Below, one piece after another: positions 16,697-26,121 of a stretch of DNA of 53,279 nt. How positions within the stretch are numbered: the first letter of the stretch is position 1; every line of letters begins with the position of its first letter. Under the pieces are notes generated by a model. The model was not told the DNA's origin, ran no database searches, and saw only the letters and a list, made by a program, of their open reading frames with translations. The position numbers were made by a program, and so were the translations under genes. This DNA comes from Lachnospiraceae bacterium (GTDB lineage Bacteria > Bacillota > Clostridia > Lachnospirales > Lachnospiraceae), in NCBI GenBank assembly GCA_024696615.1, contig JAILGS010000071.1, positions 1-53,279 of the forward strand, in the 5' to 3' direction.

Positions 16697-16963
16697 TTAT
16701 TTAATCTTTACTGCACCGGAAATATACTTTTCCATAGCCTCAAGAGCTTCTGCTTCATCCGCACCATCTGCAATCACAGTAATTGGTTCGCCTTCCACAA
16801 GACCCAATGTCATCATACCCATGATACTCTTGGCATTAAACTTCTTGGATTCACTCTCAACGTAAATCTTGCTTTCGAACTGGCTTGCAGTCTGTACAAG
16901 TACAGCAACAGGACGGGATTCCAGTCCGGATTTAATACCGATAATCATTGTCTTTTCCTTCAT
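16697..16963 (-). CDS. HPr-family protein lacking the PTS histidine (Crh-like)
   Basis: An 88-residue HPr fold. The regulatory site Ser46 is intact in NAKSIMGMM. Position 15, the phosphoryl-carrying His of PTS HPr (GLHARP), is Glu here (GLESRP). It therefore should not carry phosphate in sugar transport but can still be phosphorylated on Ser by HPr kinase, as for Crh of Bacillus, where Gln replaces His. It follows whiA by four bases, with its AGGAGG inside the whiA end, the same order as whiA-crh in Bacillus. hprK lies in the same gene cluster. It probably acts in carbon catabolite control. Calling it an ordinary PTS HPr would be wrong unless residue 15 is dispensable. Confidence 0.9.
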   Translation of the reverse strand: MKEKTMIIGIKSGLESRPVAVLVQTASQFESKIYVESESKKFNAKSIMGMMTLGLVEGEPITVIADGADEAEALEAMEKYISGAVKIK

Positions 16964-16967
16964 TCTT

Positions 16968-17933
16968 TTACTCCTCCTTGCCACCCCTGGCGTTTCGCAG
17001 ACCATCTGCAATTTCACTAATCTTTTTTAAACGATGGTTTACCCCGGACTTTCCAATAGGACTGGCCAGATACTGTCCTAAATCCTTTAGTGGTGCCTCC
17101 GGATATTCCAAACGTACATAGGCTAATTCTTCGAGATTTTCCGGCAGACTAGAAAGCCCCACCGTATCCCGGATCAGTTCGATATCCTTAATCTGCTTCG
17201 CAGCAGTGACTGCGGTCTTATTCAGATTCGCCGCCTCGCAATTCACCTGACGATTCACATGATTGCGCATCTCTTTCAGAATTCGAACATTCTCTAATTC
17301 CATGAGAGCCTTATGCCCTTCCATCACATTCAGAAGTTCCACAATCTGGGTTCCTTCCTTGAGATAGACCACAAAGCTATTCTTTCTTGGAACAATCTTG
17401 GCATCAATTCCTTCAAACGAATTAATCATATCCCGAATCTGTACTGCCTTCTCCTCGCTTTGGCATACAATTTCGCAATGATAATGTTTCGTAGGATCAC
17501 TAAAGGATCCACAGGTAAGAAACGTGCCACGAATATAAGCTCTCTTACAGCAGGTCTGCTGTACCACCAGATCATCCACCATGAGATTCTCTGCTAAAGC
17601 TCCATCCGCTTTTAATATACGAAAAGCCTTTAAGATTCTCTCCGCACTCTTGGCATTACGGATCAGGAGAATATATACCTTATTCCGTCCAAATTTTACG
17701 AAAGGACGGATGGTAATCTCCGGGGTAATCTCAAAAGCAATCTTACATAACTTATATGCTTTCTGCGCCACTCCCACATTCTCCGTGGAAATACGCATAC
17801 TAAATTCGTCCTGTGCAGAAAGCATCACGCTTCCACAGGTACTAAAAATTGCTGCTAACTCAGCAATCTGGCAATGTCTGGCATGTCCATACTGCCTGGA
17901 TAATTCTTCCTTGACATCGGATGAAAAGGACAT
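16968..17933 (-). CDS. whiA: DNA-binding protein WhiA
   Basis: WhiA combines an N-terminal homing-endonuclease-like (LAGLIDADG) fold without nuclease function with a C-terminal helix-turn-helix. Visible family segments are FSSDVKEELSR at the start, CCKRAYIRGTFLTCGS, VNCEAANLNKTAVTAAKQ and the C-terminal GVNHRLKKI. In Firmicutes it affects cell division and chromosome segregation; in actinomycetes it is a sporulation regulator. The 321 residues are full length. It has its own promoter (TTGACA, CAAAAT) and ends four bases before the HPr-like gene. Confidence 0.95.
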   Translation of the reverse strand: MSFSSDVKEELSRQYGHARHCQIAELAAIFSTCGSVMLSAQDEFSMRISTENVGVAQKAYKLCKIAFEITPEITIRPFVKFGRNKVYILLIRNAKSAERILKAFRILKADGALAENLMVDDLVVQQTCCKRAYIRGTFLTCGSFSDPTKHYHCEIVCQSEEKAVQIRDMINSFEGIDAKIVPRKNSFVVYLKEGTQIVELLNVMEGHKALMELENVRILKEMRNHVNRQVNCEAANLNKTAVTAAKQIKDIELIRDTVGLSSLPENLEELAYVRLEYPEAPLKDLGQYLASPIGKSGVNHRLKKISEIADGLRNARGGKEE

Positions 17934-17986
17934 TGTCTGCTGCCTCCTTCAATCGTTCCATATGATTTTCCAGATACAATGCGTTT

Positions 17987-18015
17987 ATTTTGCACTTTAT
18001 TTGCATAAATGTCAA
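17987..18015 (-). promoter_or_regulatory. Sigma-A promoter of whiA and the HPr-like gene
   Basis: On the minus strand TTGACA (18015-18010), 17-bp spacer, CAAAAT (17992-17987), inside the 101-base gap after rapZ. Confidence 0.7.
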
Positions 18016-18034
18016 ATTTTATTTCTTATACAAC

Positions 18035-18910
18035 TTAGAGCTTCTTGCGAATCGCATCTTTCTCAATATCCCGATGATCGATCTTTACCACATAATTCCC
18101 ACCCTGCAGTGCTTCATAGAGGGCATTGGCTAAAGTTACGGAACGATGCTTTCCACCGGTACAACCCACAGCAATTTCCAAGCGATTCTTTCCCTCAAGA
18201 ATGTAATTGGGAATGAGGAAGGAAATCATATCCGTAAGTTTCTTTAAGAAGTCCTTGGCAACGGGATTGTCCATCACAAAATTTCGAATCGGTGCATCAT
18301 TGCCTGTTAATGGACGAAGCTCCTCAATATAGTAAGGATTTGGAAGAAAACGAACATCAAATACTAAATCCGCATCCGTTGGAATTCCATATTTAAATCC
18401 AAAGGAGGTAATGGTTACCACCAAACTGGAGAACTGCTCATTCTGTACAAAGATTCGCTCCAACTCCTTCTTTAACTCCCTGGTTAACAGCGTGGAGGTA
18501 TCGATGATATATTTGGACTGATTCTTTAAAAACTTTAATAACTCCCGTTCCTTGGCAATTCCCTTATCAATGCGGTCCGCTCTTGCAAGGGGATGGGAAC
18601 GTCTCGTCTCCTTATATCGCTTTAATAGCACATCATCACTGGCATCCATAAATAGGATTTCATAATAGCAACGGTTATTGACCAATTCTTCCAGCATATT
18701 ATCCACGCCGGAAAGTTCCTTCCCATTACGCACATCCACACCCAGAGCAACATTGGAATATTTCTCTTCATTGGCATAGACCAGTTCTGCAAATTTGGGA
18801 ATCAGGGAAATTGGCATATTATCCACACAATAATATCCAAGATCTTCTAACATATCCAGGGCAGTACTCATTCCTGCGCCGGACATGCCTGTGACAATCA
18901 CAAGTCTCAT
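18035..18910 (-). CDS. rapZ: RapZ family P-loop protein with altered Walker A
   Basis: A member of the RapZ/YvcJ family (RNA- and nucleotide-binding; in E. coli an adaptor for RNase E cleavage of GlmZ, in Bacillus a GTPase of unclear role). The family features are present: YYCVDNMPISLIPK near the start, DVRFLPNPYY, and the C-terminal AVGCTGGKHRSVTLANAL. The Walker A loop reads GMSGAGMS (8-15), so the invariant lysine at 14 is Met. A single AAG to ATG change would explain this. Start 18910 has AGGAG eight bases upstream. It is the last gene of uvrC-hprK-glcK-murB-rapZ before the whiA promoter. Confidence 0.93.
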   Translation of the reverse strand: MRLVIVTGMSGAGMSTALDMLEDLGYYCVDNMPISLIPKFAELVYANEEKYSNVALGVDVRNGKELSGVDNMLEELVNNRCYYEILFMDASDDVLLKRYKETRRSHPLARADRIDKGIAKERELLKFLKNQSKYIIDTSTLLTRELKKELERIFVQNEQFSSLVVTITSFGFKYGIPTDADLVFDVRFLPNPYYIEELRPLTGNDAPIRNFVMDNPVAKDFLKKLTDMISFLIPNYILEGKNRLEIAVGCTGGKHRSVTLANALYEALQGGNYVVKIDHRDIEKDAIRKKL

Positions 18911-18930
18911 ACACAATACTCCTAATATTC

Positions 18931-19860
18931 CTAAAATCCTAACATCTTTACTTCCATCTCTAAGGAAATCTGGAACTTCTCATAGACCTTCTTTTGAACG
19001 TCTGTGATCACTCCTAAAATATCTTCCGCTGTGGCATGATCATAATTAATCACAAAACCATTATGCTTTTCAGACACCATGGCACCACCTACGCGATATC
19101 CAGAAAGACCTGCATCCTGAATTAATTTTCCAGCAAAATGCCCCTCGGGACGCTTAAAAGTACTTCCCGCACTTGGATAATCCAGTGGCTGCTTGCTTCT
19201 TCTGGCATCCATTAATTCCTTTAATTTAGTCCCCACTTCCTCCGGGGTACTAAGGGACAATTTCATGGTTGCCGCAATCGCAATCATTCCCTCTCGAAGC
19301 AGACGGCTATTGCGATAGCTTGGTTCTAAGGACTCATAGGAAACCGTCTTTACACTACCATCCGGAGTTAATACAACCACTTCCGTCACAATATCCTTCA
19401 TCTCACCGCCATAGGCCCCCGCATTCATCGCCAGGGCTCCACCTAAGCTACCGGGAATTCCCGTAGCAAATTCCATTCCTGCATAACCAAGTTTTCCAGC
19501 AGCAGTTCCAATCTTGGATAAACTATTCCCTGCGGAGGAAGTAGCAAGTACATAGGCTTCCTCCCCTTCGCCAACCACCTTAAACTGAATGGAATTCCCA
19601 TCCTCCTTTAGGCGAAGTACCGTACCATGATATCCATTATCATTTACTAAAAGATTACTTCCATTGCCCATCACAAAATATGGCTCTTCCACCCGCTTAC
19701 ATAGGGCAATGCACTGGGCTAATACGGCCACATTCTCACAGGTTACATAATAGTCCGCAGGTCCTCCCACACGAAAGGAGGTATGAAGGCTCATATTTTC
19801 CTTCTCCTTCACATTCTCTGCTCCTGCATAATCTTTTAACTGTTCGAAAAACTCGTTCAT
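18931..19860 (-). CDS. murB: UDP-N-acetylenolpyruvoylglucosamine reductase
   Basis: MurB is an FAD enzyme that reduces UDP-GlcNAc-enolpyruvate to UDP-MurNAc, the second step of peptidoglycan precursor synthesis. The FAD-binding FVMGNGSNLLVND, GSLGGALAMNAGAYGG and the catalytic-serine region SAGSTFKRP are intact, with KHNGFVIN near the end. The length of 309 residues and the lack of a Tyr-loop insertion fit type II MurB. It follows glcK by 6 bases and precedes rapZ by 20, which places wall synthesis next to the RapZ regulator. Confidence 0.96.
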   Translation of the reverse strand: MNEFFEQLKDYAGAENVKEKENMSLHTSFRVGGPADYYVTCENVAVLAQCIALCKRVEEPYFVMGNGSNLLVNDNGYHGTVLRLKEDGNSIQFKVVGEGEEAYVLATSSAGNSLSKIGTAAGKLGYAGMEFATGIPGSLGGALAMNAGAYGGEMKDIVTEVVVLTPDGSVKTVSYESLEPSYRNSRLLREGMIAIAATMKLSLSTPEEVGTKLKELMDARRSKQPLDYPSAGSTFKRPEGHFAGKLIQDAGLSGYRVGGAMVSEKHNGFVINYDHATAEDILGVITDVQKKVYEKFQISLEMEVKMLGF

Positions 19861-19866
19861 GGTTTC

Positions 19867-20814
19867 TTACTCCTCGTCAATTACCATACGAGCCGCACCA
19901 TAAATTCCTGCATCATTTCCCAGAGTTGCCAGGGTAATCACCGCACTACGACACGCATGGAAGGAATACTCCTTAAAATATTTCTCTGATACATCAATCA
20001 GAATTTTTCCGGCTTTGGATACGCCGCCGCCGATGACAAATGCCTCCGGATCGATCACTTCCGCAATATGGGACATGGCAAGTCCAAGGTAATGTCCTAA
20101 TTTTTCCAAAACCCCCTTAGCCAGTTCATCCCCGGCCTTCGCTGCATCACATACATCCCTGGCAGTTAAAGGATCCACTCCTCGTAAGGCAGATGGCATC
20201 ATGGAAGAAGCCAGTGCTTTTCTTGCTTCTTTCACAATTCCCGTAGCAGAAGCAACCTGCTCAAGACAGCCCTTCTTTCCACATCCACAGACTTCTGTCT
20301 CCTCAGGGACCACAAACATATGGCCAATCTCTCCACCTGCACCATGGACGCCATGCAATGGCTTTCCATGCAGCACAATGCCGCCACCGACACCGGTACC
20401 CAAGGTTATCATAACTACGCTGGAATAGCCCTTTCCACCACCCTGCCATGCTTCTCCCACGGCAGCCACCGTGGCATCATTTCCCACGGTTACAGGAAGA
20501 CTTGTTGCTTCTTCTAACGCCTTCTTCACACAAAATACGCCCCATCCAAGATTCACACAACGATTTACTGTGCCATCTTCTAAGACAGGTCCTGGAACTC
20601 CCATTCCAATTCCTTCCACTGCATCATAAGCAATGCCTTCTGCCTGCAGGGTTTCCTGAATGGAAGAAGCAATCTCCGGCACAATCTTCGCACCATGATC
20701 TTCCTTATTGGTTGGAATTTCCCATTTTTTTAATAATGTACCATCGCATAAAAACACCCCAAGTTTTACGGTAGTACCACCTACATCAACACCCACACAA
20801 TATTTTTTCATCAT
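19867..20814 (-). CDS. glcK: ROK family glucokinase
   Basis: This enzyme phosphorylates glucose with ATP in the cytosol. It has VGVDVGGTTVKLGVF (ATP phosphate loop), GIGMGVPGP, NDATVAAVGE (catalytic Asp), GTGVGGGIV, and the zinc-binding ROK motif CGCGKKGCLEQVASATG with GEIGHM upstream. The start overlaps the hprK stop by one base (TAATG); a second ATG at 20811 has the better ribosome spacing (GAGGGG). Position between hprK and murB ties glucose entry, catabolite signalling and wall synthesis into one transcript. ROK sugar range is wide, so N-acetyl sugars are a possible alternative substrate. Confidence 0.93.
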   Translation of the reverse strand: MMKKYCVGVDVGGTTVKLGVFLCDGTLLKKWEIPTNKEDHGAKIVPEIASSIQETLQAEGIAYDAVEGIGMGVPGPVLEDGTVNRCVNLGWGVFCVKKALEEATSLPVTVGNDATVAAVGEAWQGGGKGYSSVVMITLGTGVGGGIVLHGKPLHGVHGAGGEIGHMFVVPEETEVCGCGKKGCLEQVASATGIVKEARKALASSMMPSALRGVDPLTARDVCDAAKAGDELAKGVLEKLGHYLGLAMSHIAEVIDPEAFVIGGGVSKAGKILIDVSEKYFKEYSFHACRSAVITLATLGNDAGIYGAARMVIDEE

Positions 20815-21743
20815 TACCCCTCGATTTTTTTCATCATATTCTCTTGTACACGCTTTAATAACTCTTCCTTGGCATCATATCCCATCTTCTTCTGACGGAA
20901 GTTAATGGCAGCCGTCTCCACAATTACTGCGATATTACGGCCCGGACGTACAGGAATCGTATTACATACCACTTTATTTCCCAAAAATTCAATATATTCA
21001 TCCGTACCAAGACGGTCATAATCCTTCTCTCTTGCCCACTCTTCCAGCTTAATTACCATGTTGATGGTCTGGGTTTCCTTTACGCTCTGTACACCAAAGA
21101 GGGCCTTTACATCCACGATTCCAATACCGCGAAGTTCAATAAAATGTCTGGTGACATCCGGTGCGGATCCAACTAAGGACACATCGGATACCTTACTAAT
21201 CTGTACTGCATCATCCGAAACCAAACGATGACCACGCTTAATTAACTCCAAAGCAGCCTCGGACTTACCGATTCCACTTTCTCCCATGATCAGCACGCCT
21301 TCGCCATATACATCCACTAATACGCCATGAATGGTAATCATCGGAGCCAAACGTACCTTTAACCAACGGATGACTTCCGCCATAAAATCGGAAGTTGGTC
21401 CCGGGGACTGATAAATTGGAACACCATACTTAATGGCAACTTCTAGTAAAATCTGCTCCGGCTCCAAACCGCGGCAGAATACAATACATGGAATATTACT
21501 GCTTAATAACTGCTCATACTTTCTACGCTTCACATCCGCAGAAAGGGTCTGAAGATAGGCATATTCCACATTACCGATCAACTGCATCCGATCATTATCG
21601 AACTGATCATAAAATCCAGTTAACTGAAGCGCCGGACGATTAATCTCCGGAACATGTAAAAATATTCCATCCGCACTAATCTGTGGAGTCTTCGAAACCA
21701 GTTCCATCTTCTCCACAACTTCTGTAAGTTCCACTTTATCCAT
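20814..21743 (-). CDS. hprK: HPr kinase/phosphorylase
   Basis: HprK phosphorylates Ser46 of HPr or Crh when energy is high and reverses it when phosphate is high, driving catabolite repression through CcpA. It has the P-loop GESGIGKSEAALELI, SDDAVQISK, the signature around ELRGIGIVDVKALFG, and the C-terminal VRPGRNIAVIVETAA region. ATG 21743 (MDKVELTE) has GGAGG eight bases upstream and gives 309 residues, the usual length. A Crh-like partner with Ser46 is encoded about 4 kb downstream in the same direction. Confidence 0.96.
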   Translation of the reverse strand: MDKVELTEVVEKMELVSKTPQISADGIFLHVPEINRPALQLTGFYDQFDNDRMQLIGNVEYAYLQTLSADVKRRKYEQLLSSNIPCIVFCRGLEPEQILLEVAIKYGVPIYQSPGPTSDFMAEVIRWLKVRLAPMITIHGVLVDVYGEGVLIMGESGIGKSEAALELIKRGHRLVSDDAVQISKVSDVSLVGSAPDVTRHFIELRGIGIVDVKALFGVQSVKETQTINMVIKLEEWAREKDYDRLGTDEYIEFLGNKVVCNTIPVRPGRNIAVIVETAAINFRQKKMGYDAKEELLKRVQENMMKKIEG

Positions 21744-21830
21744 AGAGTCATCCTCCATTCATGCAATACTAATGCCCCCCACGGGTTCGCACCTGTTAAT
21801 AATATCACAACTTCCTAACCTAAAAAACCC

Positions 21831-23669
21831 TTAATGAAAATAATTATATACATTCTTGGCAATATTCTCCGTCATGCCATCCGCTTCCATGAGCTTTTCC
21901 ACGGAGGCTTTTTTAATGGCTTCAATATCCCCAAAATACTTCATGAGAGCCTTTCTTCGACTTGGTCCAATGCCAGAAATATTATCTAAGAGGGAATGAA
22001 TCTGACTCTTACTGCGCAGACTCCGGTGGTACTCAATCGCAAATCGGTGGGTTTCATCCTGCACCCTGGTAATTAACTTAAATCCCTCACTATGGGTATC
22101 AATGGGAATCTCCACATTATTAAAATACAGTCCACGGGTCCGGTGATTATCATCCTTTACCATACCACACACCGGAATATCAAGATGGAGACTTTCTAGT
22201 ACCCGCAGTGCCACATTTACCTGACCACGGCCACCATCCATCATAATTAAATCCGGATACACACTAAAGCTGGTAAGTTCCCCCGTCTTCTTCTCTTCTT
22301 CCCCATGTAGAAAACGTCTGGTTAATACTTCTTCCATGCTGGCATAATCGTTGGGACCCTTCACATATTTAATGCGAAATCTTCGATAATCATTCTTCTT
22401 TGGGCGTCCCTGTTCAAATACAACCATGGAGGCAACGCTTTCCATACCACTGATATTGGAAATATCGAAGGCTTCCACCCGATTCAGTCCCGGAAGTTGT
22501 AACCAGGCGCCAATTTCTGCCATGGCACCCAGGGTTCTTTCCTTCTCCCTGCGGATTCGCTCCAAGTCCTGATCCAGTACCATTCTTGCATTCTTTTCTG
22601 CAAGTTCCACCATCTTTTCTTTCTGTCCCACCTTGGGTTCCTCAATATGAACCTTGGCGCCTCTTCGTTCACTGAGCCATCCAGCAAGGACATTGGCTTC
22701 TTCTAATCCATCCTGCACCACAATATGTGCGGGGATAAATGGAGTACCCGCATAATAATCCTTAATAAAGCCCGTTACAATCTGGCTTCGCTCCTCTGCT
22801 ACAGCCACATTCATATGAAAATGCTCCCGGCCCATTAATTTGCCTTCTCGCACAAAGAAGACCTGGATTACTGCATCCTCCCCTTCCTGTGCACAGGCGA
22901 TGATATCCTTATTCTCAAGATCCGAATTGGTAATTTTTTGTTTTTGGGCGATCTGCTTTACACTGCCAAGAAGATCCCGGTATTCTGCTGCCTCTTCAAA
23001 GTCCAGGTTCTTGGCCGCATCCTTCATCTTTTCTTCGAGAAGTTTTAAAACTGTCTGATATTTTCCATCCAGGAATTCACAGGCCAGTTTCACATGTTCC
23101 AGATATTCCTCATGATCGATATATCCCTGACATGGGGCATCGCATTGATGAATATGATAATTTAAGCATGCTCTCTCCAGTCCAATATCCCTTGGAAGAT
23201 TGCGGTTACAGGTACGAATATGATAAATCTTTCGTAATAATTCAATGGTTTCCTTCACCGCTCCTGCACTGGTATAGGGACCATAGTATTTGGAATGGTC
23301 CTTCTTCATCTGTCGTACCATGAGAATTCTTGGAAAGGCCTCCCCCATGGTTACCTTAATATAGGGATAGGTCTTATCATCCATTAACATGGTGTTGTAT
23401 TTGGGACGATGCTCCTTAATCAGATTACATTCTAATACTAACGCCTCTAACTCAGAGTCCGTAATAATATATTCAAAATGATGAATATGCTCCACCATCC
23501 GCTGGATCTTCGAGGTTTTGTTGCGACTACTCTGAAAATACTGTCGCACCCGATTCTTTAAAATAATCGCTTTTCCCACATAGATGATTTCATCCGAGGC
23601 ATCATGCATAATATATACTCCTGGCTTGGCAGGAAGCTTTTTTAATTCCTCTTCAATATTAAATTCCAT
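21831..23669 (-). CDS. uvrC: Excinuclease ABC subunit C
   Basis: UvrC makes both incisions in nucleotide excision repair. In order: the GIY-YIG nuclease domain ([15 protein letters not shown]), the UVR domain ([19 protein letters not shown]) that contacts UvrB, the RNase H-like nuclease ([23 protein letters not shown]), and tandem helix-hairpin-helix motifs ([20 protein letters not shown]) at the C-terminus. The length of 612 residues is standard. GGAGGTG precedes ATG 23669, and a promoter lies at 23701-23729. Confidence 0.97.
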   Translation of the reverse strand: MEFNIEEELKKLPAKPGVYIMHDASDEIIYVGKAIILKNRVRQYFQSSRNKTSKIQRMVEHIHHFEYIITDSELEALVLECNLIKEHRPKYNTMLMDDKTYPYIKVTMGEAFPRILMVRQMKKDHSKYYGPYTSAGAVKETIELLRKIYHIRTCNRNLPRDIGLERACLNYHIHQCDAPCQGYIDHEEYLEHVKLACEFLDGKYQTVLKLLEEKMKDAAKNLDFEEAAEYRDLLGSVKQIAQKQKITNSDLENKDIIACAQEGEDAVIQVFFVREGKLMGREHFHMNVAVAEERSQIVTGFIKDYYAGTPFIPAHIVVQDGLEEANVLAGWLSERRGAKVHIEEPKVGQKEKMVELAEKNARMVLDQDLERIRREKERTLGAMAEIGAWLQLPGLNRVEAFDISNISGMESVASMVVFEQGRPKKNDYRRFRIKYVKGPNDYASMEEVLTRRFLHGEEEKKTGELTSFSVYPDLIMMDGGRGQVNVALRVLESLHLDIPVCGMVKDDNHRTRGLYFNNVEIPIDTHSEGFKLITRVQDETHRFAIEYHRSLRSKSQIHSLLDNISGIGPSRRKALMKYFGDIEAIKKASVEKLMEADGMTENIAKNVYNYFH

Positions 23670-23700
23670 CTACCACACCTCCAGAACATCCGATAGTCCT

Positions 23701-23729
23701 ATTATCCCCCCAGAAACAAAATCCTGCAA
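23701..23729 (-). promoter_or_regulatory. Sigma-A promoter of uvrC
   Basis: On the minus strand TTGCAG (23729-23724), 17-bp spacer, GATAAT (23706-23701), directly downstream of the ftsH terminator. Confidence 0.6.
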
Positions 23730-23739
23730 GGATTCCATT

Positions 23740-23770
23740 AAAAAACCGGAGCATTCTACTATGCCCCGGT
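23740..23770 (-). terminator. Intrinsic terminator of ftsH
   Basis: On the minus strand a 10-bp stem with one G-U pair (23770-23761 with 23754-23745, 6-base loop) is followed by a run of six T (23745-23740). Confidence 0.85.
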
Positions 23771-23849
23771 TCCTTCCCCCTATCATGGGATATTTTTATT
23801 CTTACTTGGCCTTTTGATCTACCGATTCACTTCGACCTACTTATTTTCC

Positions 23850-25967
23850 TTAAAAAGACTCAGACTCCTTAGTCTCCTCAGTCTCCTTGGTTTCCTCAGT
23901 ACTTTCAGACTCCTTAGACTCCTCAGTCTCCTTGGACTCCTCAGTAGTTTCAGTCTCCTTAGACTCCTCAGTCTCCTTGGACTCCTCAGTAGTTTCAGAC
24001 TCCTCGGACTCCTTGGTTTCCTTGGCACTTTCAGACTCCTCGTTCTCCTTGGACTCCTCCGGTACTTCAATTCCCTTCATGCGATTGAAGATTTCCATGA
24101 ACTGCTTACCAGTAATGGTCTCATGCTCATATAAGAACTTCGCAAGTTCATCCAGTTCTGCACGATTCTCACGAATCAGTTTCTCTGCCTCATCATAGCA
24201 CTGATTCAGAAGGTTCTTTACTTCCTCATCCACCTGGGTGGCAGTTTCTTCCGAACAAAGTCTTCTTGCGGAACCATCCAAATACGGATTTTCCACGGAA
24301 GCTAGTGTTACCATACCAAACTTCTCGGACATACCATAGATCATCACCATGTTTCGAGCAATATTGGTAGCCTTCTCCATATCATTGGAAGCACCCGTGG
24401 TCACCGAATTAAATACCACCTGTTCTGCAGCACGACCGGCCATAAAGATCCGAATCTGATCAATCATTTCTTCTTTGGTCTTAAGATGCTTCTCTTCCTC
24501 AGGAACCTGTAATACATAACCTAAGGAACCCATGGTTCTTGGAACGATGGTAATCTTCTGCACTGGCTCGGAATTTTTTAACAGGGCTGTCACCAAAGCA
24601 TGACCGGTTTCATGGTAAGAAACCACCTTTTTCTCATGCTCTGTAAGGATACGATCCTTCTTCTCCTTACCTGCAATTACCACTTCCATAGCCTCGAATA
24701 AATCCGACTGACTCACATATTTTCTACCTTCCTTTACTGCAAGGATGGCAGCTTCATTAATCATATTGGCAAGATCCGAACCTACGGCACCTGCTGTAGC
24801 AAGAGCAATCGCATCCAAATCCACGGTTTCATCCATTAATACATTCTTGGAATGTACCTTTAAGATATCCACACGTCCCTTTAAATCCGGACGATCCACA
24901 ATAATTCTACGGTCCAGACGTCCTGGACGAAGTAATGCCTTATCTAATACATCCGGACGGTTGGTAGCTGCTAAAATAAAGATACCCTTGGAACTATCAA
25001 AACCATCCATCTCGGATAATAACTGATTTAAGGTCTGCTCTCTTTCATCATTACCGCCACCGTACTTGGAATCACGGGACTTACCGATGGCATCAATCTC
25101 ATCGATAAAGATGATACATGGAGCATTCTCCGCTGCATTCTTAAACAGATCACGGACACGGGAAGCACCCACACCCACGAACATTTCCACAAAATCAGAA
25201 CCGGAAAGGGAGAAAAATGGTACTTTAGCCTCTCCTGCGACGGCTTTGGCAAGTAATGTCTTACCAGTTCCCGGAGGGCCTACTAACAGCGCACCCTTAG
25301 GAAGCTTAGCACCAATCTTCACATAGCGATCCGGATTATGTAAGAAATCCACAATCTCTACTAAGGAATCCTTGGCCTCTTCTTCCCCGGCCACATCCTT
25401 GAAGGTAATACCGGTGGACTTTTCCATATACATCTTGGCATTACTCTTTCCAACGCCCATAATTCCACCACCACCGTGGCCGATTTTACGAAATACCATG
25501 GAGAACATGAAATAAATCAGCACAAATGGCAATACATACATAAAAATAAAATCAAGAATCGAAGAATTACGATCCGGGATTCTTGCATCCACCGTAACTC
25601 CTGCTTCACTTAATCGCTCCGTAATGGTGGTGCGATCCTCCGCATATCCGGTGTAGTACATGAAGGTCACCCCCTCCATGGGCTGTTCGGATGGAGTGAT
25701 CCGGATACAATCATCGTCATATCGTACGGATTCAATTTCATCGTTGGATAACATTTGCAAAAATTCGGAATAGGTAATCTCCTTATTGGTGGCTCCTAAG
25801 ACCATGTCGTTTAACAGGCTGATGCCTACGATGGTTACAATGGACGCAATCAGGATTACCATCAGGGTTTGTCCCATCTTCGGATTACGATTTGGAGTGT
25901 TAGGATCCTGCTGTGGGTCCTTCTTTCCCCTCTCATTCATATTATTAAATGGGTTATTATCAGACAT
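23850..25967 (-). CDS. ftsH: ATP-dependent zinc metalloprotease FtsH with acidic repeat tail
   Basis: This hexameric membrane AAA+ protease degrades misfolded membrane proteins and regulators. Two membrane helices (about 33-58 and 138-160) flank an extracytoplasmic loop. Then come Walker A GPPGTGKT (230-237), IIFIDEID (Walker B), the second region of homology, and the zinc site HETGH (452-456). The core ends near residue 633. Residues 634-705 are a highly acidic, Ser/Thr/Lys-containing tail made of degenerate ESKETEE units, which is not part of the usual protein. Start 25967 follows GGGAGAGGAG. The gene is monocistronic between a promoter at 26000-26029 and a terminator at 23740-23770. Confidence 0.97.
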   Translation of the reverse strand: MSDNNPFNNMNERGKKDPQQDPNTPNRNPKMGQTLMVILIASIVTIVGISLLNDMVLGATNKEITYSEFLQMLSNDEIESVRYDDDCIRITPSEQPMEGVTFMYYTGYAEDRTTITERLSEAGVTVDARIPDRNSSILDFIFMYVLPFVLIYFMFSMVFRKIGHGGGGIMGVGKSNAKMYMEKSTGITFKDVAGEEEAKDSLVEIVDFLHNPDRYVKIGAKLPKGALLVGPPGTGKTLLAKAVAGEAKVPFFSLSGSDFVEMFVGVGASRVRDLFKNAAENAPCIIFIDEIDAIGKSRDSKYGGGNDEREQTLNQLLSEMDGFDSSKGIFILAATNRPDVLDKALLRPGRLDRRIIVDRPDLKGRVDILKVHSKNVLMDETVDLDAIALATAGAVGSDLANMINEAAILAVKEGRKYVSQSDLFEAMEVVIAGKEKKDRILTEHEKKVVSYHETGHALVTALLKNSEPVQKITIVPRTMGSLGYVLQVPEEEKHLKTKEEMIDQIRIFMAGRAAEQVVFNSVTTGASNDMEKATNIARNMVMIYGMSEKFGMVTLASVENPYLDGSARRLCSEETATQVDEEVKNLLNQCYDEAEKLIRENRAELDELAKFLYEHETITGKQFMEIFNRMKGIEVPEESKENEESESAKETKESEESETTEESKETEESKETETTEESKETEESKESESTEETKETEETKESESF
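23853..24068 (-). repeat. Degenerate repeats encoding the acidic FtsH tail
   Basis: The last 72 codons of ftsH reuse a few short blocks (units like GAG TCT AAG GAG ACT GAG GAG) and encode ESKETEES-type repeats. The DNA is correspondingly repetitive (GACTCCTCAGTCTCCTTG-type units on the plus strand), so length variation by slippage is likely between strains. Confidence 0.85.
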
Positions 25968-25999
25968 ATATTACTCCTCTCCCATAAGTTGTTCTGTTT

Positions 26000-26029
26000 A
26001 TTATAGATGTAAAACCCCCAAGAAATCAA
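26000..26029 (-). promoter_or_regulatory. Sigma-A promoter of ftsH
   Basis: On the minus strand TTGATT (26029-26024), 18-bp spacer, TATAAT (26005-26000), 33 bases before the ftsH start. Confidence 0.7.
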
Positions 26030-26059
26030 GATTAACCCTGTGAAACTTTGGACACAATT

Positions 26060-26090
26060 AAAAAAAGCACACAGCCAAAGACTGTGTGCC
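26060..26090 (-). terminator. Intrinsic terminator of the C11 protease gene
   Basis: On the minus strand GCACACAG and CTGTGTGC pair (26089-26082 with 26074-26067, 7-base loop), followed by a run of seven T. Confidence 0.9.
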
Positions 26091-26121
26091 TTGCATTCTT
26101 TTCGTAGGAACGTAGGATTTC

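Noticed and set aside
16697-16963. Annotation as the PTS phosphocarrier HPr
   Set aside because: His15 is replaced by Glu, so it cannot carry the PEP-derived phosphate.
23853-24068. Possible CRISPR-like or satellite array
   Set aside because: The units are short, degenerate and in frame with ftsH; there are no repeat-spacer units of CRISPR type.
23814-24198. Overlapping plus-strand frames with Leu- or Ser-repeats
   Set aside because: They are reverse-complement readings of the repetitive ftsH tail.
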